Shown piece by piece: positions 57,013 to 64,000 of a stretch of DNA of 64,000 bases. Origin of the DNA: Ottelia alismoides. Lineage: Eukaryota; Streptophyta; Magnoliopsida; Alismatales; Hydrocharitaceae. The first letter of the stretch is position 1; each line of letters opens with the position of its first letter. The stretch lies in the NCBI GenBank assembly GCA_037367405.1, contig JAZKJV010005539.1:62001-126000 (forward strand), written 5' to 3'. The notes beneath the pieces were generated by a model. That model was not told the origin of the DNA. It ran no database searches and worked only from the letters and a program-made list of their open reading frames with translations. The position numbers were made by a program, and so were the translations under genes.

Positions 57013-57774
57013 CTATGCTTTCCGATCCTTCCTCTTGGAGTGGAATTCCCTGGTCTCATCATCGGTCATAAAGAAAGTCTCTTTGATATATGCATAAAGG
57101 TCATAGGCCTTAAGGTCAGCCAGAATAGGTGTAGTCACATCAGGTGTAGGTCTCTGGTTAACTGTGGGTGCGGTGATCAACACTTCGCTCTCGTCAGCAG
57201 GACGGAAGCGAATCTCTCCTGATCCATAATCAATAACGACTCTCGCAGAGGCGAGGAATGGTCGTCCCAGAATGATTGGAGAATTCTCCCCTGTGGAGGT
57301 CTCCATGGGCAAAACGACAAAGTCAACATGGTAGATCATGCCCTGAATTGAAATGACAGTATTTTCAAGGATACCCTTCGGCCTATTTATTGATCCATCA
57401 GCAAACTGAACAATCATCCTGGTTTTCTTGAGAGGCCCTAAGTGAAGAGACTGTACCAGCGAGAAGGGTAAGATACTAATCGAAGCACCGCCGTCTAGGA
57501 GAGTGTGATCACATGTGTGGTCAGAGATGGTGCAGCTAATGAAAGGTGTGGCAGTGTTCCTCTTCTTAGGAATGGGACGGTGTGTGATGGCGTGGGCAGT
57601 GGCCATAGTCAAGATATGATGTTGAGATCTGCTCCTCCACTTTCTCTTCTTGGGAAGAGGAGTAGATAAATCGTTCATGGCCTGCTGAAGTGGGGCATGG
57701 ATGATCTCATGAATGGTGGCCACCACTTCAGGTCCAGTCAATATTTTTTGAATTTTTGGACCTCCTCCATACAA
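57013..57774 (-). CDS. E3 aspartic protease domain
   Basis: Open frame of 253 codons, the only enzyme left in E3. Blocks: QQAMNDLSTPLPKKRK, HHILTMATAHAI, active-site D-G-G at 57487-57495 (TLLDGGASISILPFSL), LGPLKKTRMIVQFADGS, RPKGILENTVISIQG, VDFVVLPMET and [22 protein letters not shown]. Compared with E1 and E2 it is clearly a third sequence type. The family tolerates several residues between Asp and Gly, so the site may be usable. It lacks an ATG start of its own and was presumably part of a fusion with mini-gag. Confidence 0.82.
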   Translation of the reverse strand: MYGGGPKIQKILTGPEVVATIHEIIHAPLQQAMNDLSTPLPKKRKWRSRSQHHILTMATAHAITHRPIPKKRNTATPFISCTISDHTCDHTLLDGGASISILPFSLVQSLHLGPLKKTRMIVQFADGSINRPKGILENTVISIQGMIYHVDFVVLPMETSTGENSPIILGRPFLASARVVIDYGSGEIRFRPADESEVLITAPTVNQRPTPDVTTPILADLKAYDLYAYIKETFFMTDDETREFHSKRKDRKA

Positions 57775-58358
57775 GGGAGGAAGTTAGATTCAGCATATAC
57801 ACGAGGCATGCCAAGAGCAGTCTGTACAGCGTCATCCTCGGGGTCAAAGATGGGACAGGGTGTGAGAGGTTGTGTGGTGAAGGAATCTGGCAAGTGGTAC
57901 CTCTCCTCACAGTCTGACTCGACCAAGGGTCTCCCGAACTCTTTTGGATTTTAAATTTTTCTCATTTTTTTGTGTTTTGGGCGATTGCAAGCTCTCATGG
58001 TAATCCTCAAATGATTCCAAATCATTAGATCGTGAAGCATCACTGTGGCTCTTATTCATGCAGGTGAGGTTGTCAATCCTCGAATTCATTTGCTCCATGA
58101 ACTGGGTCAAGGTCTCAAGTGCGAACATCGTGAGAGGTGACTCCAATAGGTTAGTCTCGGGTGGATGTGAAGGTGGAAAATATGGAGGTGCTGGTGGATG
58201 TGAGTAGAAATCCGAGTTCTGATGATGTGGTTGAGGTGGATATGTACAAAAATCAGAAAAAATAGGAGGAGGGTCCTCTTGAAAAAAAAGGGAGGTGGAC
58301 CGTCTGGAGTAAACGAGGGATCCGCAAAGTCCGGATAGAAAACACTCTATGGGTCCAT
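57775..58358 (-). pseudogene. E3 mini-gag remnant
   Basis: Probable start ATG at 58356-58358 (M-D-P, then TAG as fourth codon). A proline/tyrosine-rich stretch (about 58150-58330, with a run of eight Ts disrupting the frame) leads to FALETLTQFMEQMNSRIDNLT, which matches the C-terminal gag block of E1 and E4. A Lys-rich linker with frame breaks leads to protease. The whole capsid domain is missing, so this product could not form particles by itself. Confidence 0.65.
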
Positions 58359-59549
58359 CTCGAATACAAAAGGAAATGATCGGGAGAACACGAAGGTCAA
58401 GTCAAGAGAAGAGAGAAGAAGGTGCAAATGCGCAGAAGCGATCTAGAATACACACAAGCAAGCACAAACAAAAATGAAAATAATACAAACCCTCAATTCA
58501 CCTACTCAACTTGGTAGAGACTGCAAAATAGCAGTCTTTTTATCTTGTCTGTTTTAGAGTTAGGTGAGAAGTCAAAAATTGCACAAACACTTAGGGGACT
58601 GTAATGGGATTTGGGCACTAACCTTAGTGTGTGCGCAAGCAATGTAAAACAAAGACAATGAGGGGATTACTCGCCCCAATAGAAATTTTTTTCTTTTTGG
58701 TTAATTTTAGGGTCGAGTAATTAGCAGTCCCAATTTTATTGGTTATCACTTTTTTTGATTTTTTAGTGAGAAATGCACGCGCCTAATGAGGAATCAATTT
58801 TACTTAGCACCTAGATTATCAAAATCAGATGGAGAGGCGGAAAAGCAATGCAAGCGGCAATCGATGATGAATGCTAAAGCGTAAATGCTCACCTTGCCTC
58901 CAGCACTCTACATGCAAGGATGCTCAGCAGAATTGAAACCTAATCTATAGGCAAATGCAAGTCGATGAAATCGCCCTAAGTGTGAGAAGCTGCTATTAGC
59001 GGGAAGCACGGTTTCAAAATTTGACTAAGTCCAAACGTAGACTATAGGTGCATGCAAATATATTAAGTGTTTGGACCTAATACTATGTCAAACAACTCCT
59101 ACAGCTAAGGGCTCAATCACACAAATAAATAAAACAAAATCGGAAAACAAAATAAAAAGAAGCGATGAAAACCGTGAAAACTACGGTGAGCCCCCAAGTG
59201 AACAACCACTTGAAAATTAGGCCCGAGTGTCCAATGTCTGAGTACATGTATTATTACAATAAATAAAGTCTCTCTCTTACTAAGATTATAAAAATAAATG
59301 CAATAAAAGCTCAGGAATCGTCTTCAAAATTCCCTCCAAGTTTGCCTTAGTGCGAAGCCAAAGCTGCCTCACGCGGTTGTACGAGCGCTCCTAGAAAGGA
59401 GTGCGTCCCTCGATCTGCGCGCATCGCACAAAGTCAAACGAGAGGGTGGTTAGACAATTCAAATGATATATTAAATAAAAGAGCAAATAAATCACAGAAT
59501 AGATAAATAATCACAATCATTAAAAAAACATGAACTGCACGTTGTTGCT
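58359..59549 (-). other. E3 leader between PBS and mini-gag
   Basis: About 1.2 kb without a gene. It shares the leader blocks of E2 and E5: TTAGCAGTCCCAATTTTATT (58720-58739), GCGCCTAATGA (about 58779), AAGTGTTTGGACCTAAT (about 59074) and the hairpin at 59195-59212. Confidence 0.6.
59195..59212 (-). ncRNA. E3 leader hairpin with compensatory changes
   Basis: Stem CAAGTG / CACTTG with loop AACAAC, about 340 bases from the PBS, in the same context as the E2 hairpin at 38307-38326. Two base pairs differ on both arms and pairing is kept. Confidence 0.65.
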
Positions 59550-59567
59550 CCCCAGCAATGACGCTAT
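59550..59567 (-). promoter_or_regulatory. E3 primer-binding site, four transitions
   Basis: TAGCGTCATTGCTGGGGA on the minus strand against the canonical TGGCGCCGTTGCCGGGGA. All four differences are G-to-A or C-to-T, as expected from cytosine deamination after insertion. Confidence 0.85.
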
Positions 59568-59569
59568 TT

Positions 59570-62500
59570 GTCGAACTAGATTTTGCATAGGTCGTGTTGA
59601 TTCACAAGGCAAATCAACAGTCGCTGATTTGAACTCACGCGAAATCCGAAATTCGAATAACAATTAACCCACAACAAGAATCAAACATGAAAAAGCAGTG
59701 CGGAGTTAAAATTTATTATAACTCTACAAAGGATGTGTATAGTGTGCAAGCAGTGTAGAGGTCGAACACAGGGAGCAGACAGGTAGAACGGGGCAAAAAT
59801 GCTCGAAAGGTGAATGTGATAATTTGTCTATTTATGTTATTTTGTTGGGTTTTCAATTTTATATTTTATTTTTATTTTTATTTTTAATTTTTGATTTTAT
59901 ATTTTCTTTTTATATTTTATATTTTTTTATATTTTCTTTTTCAATAAAAGATAAAATGAAGTATATAAACAATATAAGAAAAGAGAAAGATAAGGTATTT
60001 ATAAAAATATATAAAAATAAGCAAAAATCAAGGAATAAAATATTTTTGGGCTTTTATAATTTTTTAATATTTTTATGATTTTTCTATATTTTTCCTAATT
60101 TTTTTGCATTTTTAAAGTCAAAAAAACTGAAAATAGTGAATAAAATAAAAAGCTGAAACTAAAATGGAGAAATAAAATAACAAACAGTAACAAAAATTCT
60201 CTAAATAAATTTTAAATCAAAGATAATAAAATGAAGAAAATTCAGAGATAAAAATTATATTTTTAGGATTTTTCTGGAATTTTTAGGATTTTTATGAAGA
60301 TTTTTAGAGTTTTATAATTTTTAGGAGTTTTCTTTTATATTTTTAGTGATTTTTGGATAGAAATTAAAAGAAACTAAAATGCGAAATATATATTTTTTGG
60401 GGAATTTTTCAAGAAGTTTTTTATTTTTTAAGTACTTTATAATGCAAACATGGCTGAAAATGCATGTTTTTAAATTTTTATAAATATTAAAATACAATAA
60501 AAATGCAAAACAAAAATATGTCGTAATAATACAATGCAACAGGAACCTATGCAAATTTTTGTGGATTTTTTAGAGACTTAGAGATGCATGAAATAAATAA
60601 AGGTAACAACAAGAAAGTCAACCCTACAGGGGTATTTTTGGAAATATCTAAAAGTTTGTGTATCTTGGTGCAATTTACCCAGAAAGTATATAACGTAAGA
60701 TAAAATTTGTTGGACCAAATCTCAATACCCTAAGCCGCGAGGTTGTGCCCGCAAAATCACCAGGGTCACGTACGCGAACACGTGACTGTCAAGGACCACG
60801 ATGTAATTACTAAAAAGTCCAGGGCTTAACTGCAAAATTACCCAAAAGTTTTACAACATTACTGCCATATTTCAGGGCTAATTAGCAATACAAGAAAATA
60901 GGGGCCTTACGTGCAAAATGGCCAAGCATACGTGTGTGTGCACGTACGCCTCACCGGCAAGGGTGCAATTATAAATTTAAGAAGTCTGGGGACCTTTTAA
61001 TAAATATTACAAAAAATATAAAACGGCAGATGAATGATTTAGTGCTAAACAGAAATAACAAAAATGCACGAGGGTTGAGTTGCAAAATACCCAGGCACGG
61101 ATGGATCGGACGGCAAATGAGATCTCACTTGACACGTGGCGCCAATCCGGTGCTCGATACCGCTTCGCTCGTCGAAGGCTGAGATTAGATGCGGCTTGGA
61201 TGATTGAACGGCTGGCAACATGGCTGATCTGATGGCGCAGGCGGGATCTGGAGAGGGCCTACGATCCAACGGTTGACGGTCGCGGAGGAAGAACAGGGAG
61301 GAACTTCACCGGAGCAAAGTTCCTTGGGCTTGGTCGTGCGTCTCCGGCGTCCTCGCTGCTTCAAAATGGCCCGTAGGCTTCCTGGAGCGACCTTCAAGCT
61401 ATTGGTGGTGTCAAAATGGTGGAGGAAACGCTAGTGGGCCGCTGTGATGTGGGGGGATGGGGCCGCTCTAGGTAGTTGTTCTTTGGCAAAACCCGACCCC
61501 AGATGGAGTCGCTCGACCCTTGGGACTTGCAAGAAAAGCACGAGAACAACAGTAGATGGTCCTAGAGACTTATTGGCGAATGGAAGGAGGGTGTGGGCTC
61601 GATGAAGTTCGTCGGAGCTCAAGAGCTCCGGTAAGGTGATTGGTTGCGAAATCGGGGCAAACTACTCGATGAAACGACAAGATAAAGGCACGAAACAAAT
61701 CCTAAGATTATCAGCTAACTAAACGATAAGAAAACACACGAAATACAACCTCGGCCGGTTGAGAAAACCGGGAAATGAAACCTTGACGGCCGGAGCCAGA
61801 GATGGGGGGTGGAGCACCTCCACGGCTCTCGCCTGAGCCCCGTGCACGTGCTGGAGGAAGGTCGTCACCCTTCCAGTCCTGAGCACGGCAAACAAAGGTC
61901 AAGATATGGGTAGAAGATGGTTCAAATTCGAAATGAAGGTCAAGGGGGTTTTTGAAGAAGATGGCGGACAGGGCTCCAAAGTCGAGGTGTATCAGATGCA
62001 TCGATGATCCGATGCCCAATAAAACATCTAGGCGTGAATCACCAATCCTTGAGGATAAAAAGTCACGAAGACCATGATGCCAAAGGATGAAAGATGTGTC
62101 TTGGAAAATCCTCAAAGATCGGCAAAAAATACAAAATTCTGACAAGCTACAAGAGTTGGTCAGAGAGTTGACCCGCCGGTCAACACTCCAGACCTCCTGG
62201 TTGGTCCACGTGGACCAACCAGGAAAAATCCTGGAAAAATCATTTGTAAATTCAATTAAAAACAGAAAACAAATTAACTAATGTTTTATTATTAAATAAA
62301 AATGTTTAGTATTTTATGAATTATTTTATTATGATTTTTAATTATTTTTATGAGGTTTATAATTACAAGTTACCTTTTTGGGTCTATATAGGTATATATA
62401 TCTATGTATTTTAATATTTTATTTTTATTTTGTGAATTTAATTTTATTTATTTTGTGTATTCTTTTATAATTTTATAGAATGTTTTTATACATTTAAATA

Positions 62501-63376
62501 TATTTTTATTTAATTTTTTGAAGTGTTTTGTACACTTAATAAAATACAAGTAGTAATTATATAAGTATTTATACATGTATTAAACCTAGGTATGTTATAT
62601 TCAAGTATTTTATTTTGTATTTTCTTAAGATTTTTATTCTGATTTTAATGTACACATAAATTATAAATAACATTTACAAAATTATAAAAAATATAAAATT
62701 ATGAAAATAAAGAATAATAAATAAATTGAATATTTTAATCTGTACAAGTATACAATAGGGGTCCAAAACTCAACTTTCAAACCGTAGCTCCGTTAAAGGT
62801 GAAATCATTACCATTAAATAGCTTATTTAAAATTATATACAATTAAAGGTGAGTTTGAAACATTTTGAGTTTTTATTTGTGAGATACAGTTCTGGGAAGT
62901 TGGGATACTGGAATTTTATTCAGACCATGACTTTTTATCTGTACATTATTTTTGAGTGAAATCAATTTTGTATTTTTATTTATTTAATTATATACAACTT
63001 TCATGTTCAAAGTTTCTTTATTTTAAGTATAAAAAGTGGAACCAAAAATATGTCCCAAATTGAATAAGGAATGAATTAAACAAAAGGAATTTTTATTGTA
63101 TTTTGGCCCTTATCTCCACCTACTTTATTCCTTGTCGACCTAGTCATCTAGATGCCTAGGTCTCGAGGTTTCGGGTCATAAAATATTTACAATATTTTAT
63201 TCTATTTCTTTTCTTTTCGTTATTCTTATATTTGACTTTAAAAACCGTATTTTGTACACTATTTACACAATAATGCATGAATGCTAAAATGCCTGAATTA
63301 ACAGTATTTACACGCATTTACTAGGATTTTTAAGGCCAAAATTATAGAATAAAGATGATGAAACTTAGATTCATCA
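59570..63376 (-). repeat. E3 5' LTR (3807 bp)
   Basis: Partner of 49926-53760; starts TGTCGAACTAG and ends GATTCATCA on the plus strand. It has the W-box-like pair (62167-62184) and the palindrome (62196-62223). Confidence 0.92.
62167..62223. promoter_or_regulatory. W-box-like pair and 28-bp G-box palindrome (E3 5' LTR)
   Basis: GTTGACC/GGTCAAC across CGCC (62167-62184), then the perfect 28-bp palindrome at 62196-62223. The W-box arms' outer bases have eroded relative to the other LTR; the palindrome has not. Confidence 0.75.
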
Positions 63377-63498
63377 CCCGCTTGCATTGCTTGATCTTTT
63401 GAGTGGGGTTATTATTGATCGTTCTCAACTTTAGTGAGCAGTCGCCTCAATGATAATTTATTTTCGCTTCTTGTGAGGATATTTTTAGACCCTTGACA
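63377..63498 (+). repeat. E4 part 3: end of the 3' LTR (probable)
   Basis: After E3 the sequence resembles LTR ends of the family (GTGGGGTTATTATTGATCG against GTGGGTTAATTGTT in E1). It can be followed loosely to a CTTGACA end at 63498, where copia RT similarity begins. The length fits the missing part of the E4 LTR. Confidence 0.5.
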
Positions 63499-63883
63499 AA
63501 GTTATGTTCCTCAATGGGACAACCAAATCTTAACACGGGTCATCATCAATGTATCATTCTTAATGATAAGGATGTCATCTACATAAAAGCATGATGAACA
63601 CAATGGATGTCTAACTAAGCTTCTTGTACACACAAGGTTCATCAAGATTATGAATAAAATCATAACTCTTTATGATTTTTTCAAATCTGATGTTCTAGCT
63701 TTGAGAAGATTGCTTGAGCCCATAGATGGATTTCTTTAGCTTGCATATTTTTCTTTCCTCGGATTTGAAGCCATGTGGCTGCTCCATATAGATATCCTCC
63801 TTGATGTATCCATTAAGGAAAGCCTCTTGGCATCCATCTGCCAGATGTCATATTCAAGATATGCATCTATAGAAAGCAGTAAC
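63499..63883 (-). pseudogene. Ty1/copia reverse transcriptase fragment
   Basis: Minus-strand similarity to the copia RT: IWQMDAK equivalent (about 63830-63850), IYMEQPHGF equivalent, KICKLKKSIYGLKQ, NIRFEKIIKSYDFIHNLDEPCVYKK and the catalytic YVDD near 63567-63578. The style (SIYGLKQ-x-S-x-S-W-N-I-R-F) points to the Angela/Tork side of copia. In-frame stops and a shift near YVDD show decay. It is cut at both ends: on the left by the E4 LTR, on the right at 63883. Probably the pre-existing element into which E4 inserted. Confidence 0.75.
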
Positions 63884-64000
63884 TGTTGGACATGCGAGCC
63901 CACGGCGAGCCATTATGCAATAAATGTTATTGCGGATATCATTCCCTGATCTGAAATGAAGAATAATTAATTTGCATAATAGGTCCCTTTGTATAATTAG
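63884..64000. other. Unassigned right edge, possibly the start of another LTR
   Basis: Copia RT similarity ends where TGTTGGACATGCGAGCCC begins. A TGTTGG start is common for plant LTRs, so another element may begin here. The sequence up to the window edge has no open frame or other recognisable motif. Confidence 0.3.

Larger units (their letters stand above)
49926..63376 (-). mobile_element. E3: 13,451-bp non-autonomous Athila-type element without capsid, RT or integrase
   Basis: Two LTRs (49926-53760, 59570-63376), PPT, hairpin array (55721-56345), PBS-like site and leader are all present. The coding part is only a proline-rich mini-gag (about 57907-58358), a protease (57013-57774) and an acidic tail (56432-57000). 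The tail ends at a stop about 85 bases before the first hairpin. The Gag capsid domain, RT, RNase H and integrase are absent. It inserted in the E4 3' LTR. LTRs differ by about 17 positions in the first 265 aligned bases (about 6 %), so it is older than E2. It would need enzymes from a relative. Confidence 0.9.

Overview
The window looks like gene-free, repeat-dense DNA from a flowering plant with a large genome. No host gene, rRNA or tRNA gene was found. Almost every base can be assigned to nested long-terminal-repeat (LTR) retrotransposons of the Ty3/gypsy Athila type. The assignment rests on Athila-style gag (no CCHC knuckle seen), FMDD reverse transcriptase (RT), the order gag-PR-RT-RNase H-INT, a long 3' non-coding region, a primer-binding site (PBS) complementary to the 3' end of tRNA-Asp, LTRs of about 3.8 kb, and 5-bp target duplications. 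The species cannot be named from this sequence.

Layout (E1-E5 are my labels). E1 (+, 1-12487) enters from the left edge inside gag and ends in a 3' LTR cut short at about 12487. There it is fused to E5 (-, 12488-20365), which keeps PR, gag, leader, PBS and a 2.7-kb 5' LTR but has lost RT-INT and its 3' LTR. E5 sits in the gag gene of E4 (+), an old, heavily mutated copy split into 20366-23840, 42526-49925 and 63377-63498. E2 (-, 23841-42525, 18.7 kb) is complete from LTR to LTR and interrupts the E4 integrase, flanked by the perfect duplication AATAT. E3 (-, 49926-63376, 13.5 kb) interrupts the 3' LTR of E4. E3 has two full LTRs but no capsid, RT or integrase. The E4 LTR also carries a 369-bp foldback MITE (46741-47109). 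At the right edge a Ty1/copia RT fragment (-) appears to be the sequence E4 landed in. Inferred order of insertion: copia, then E4, then E5, E3 and E2; E2 is younger than E3 by LTR divergence.

All reading frames except possibly the E1 gag carry stops or frameshifts, so no copy here is autonomous. The best candidate for something undescribed is in the non-coding RNA parts. First, between integrase and the 3' LTR each element carries 4-6 hairpins whose 3' arm ends in AAGTATAGGGGGG, the same core as the polypurine tract (PPT) that primes plus-strand DNA at the LTR. Second, the last hairpin has a mutually exclusive downstream pairing partner. Third, the leader carries a hairpin whose stem is kept by compensatory changes in three elements. 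Fourth, the LTRs hold a perfect 28-bp palindrome centred on a G-box next to an inverted pair of W-box-like sites. E1 also appears to be a mosaic, with E4-type coding sequence joined to an E2-type 3' region and LTR.
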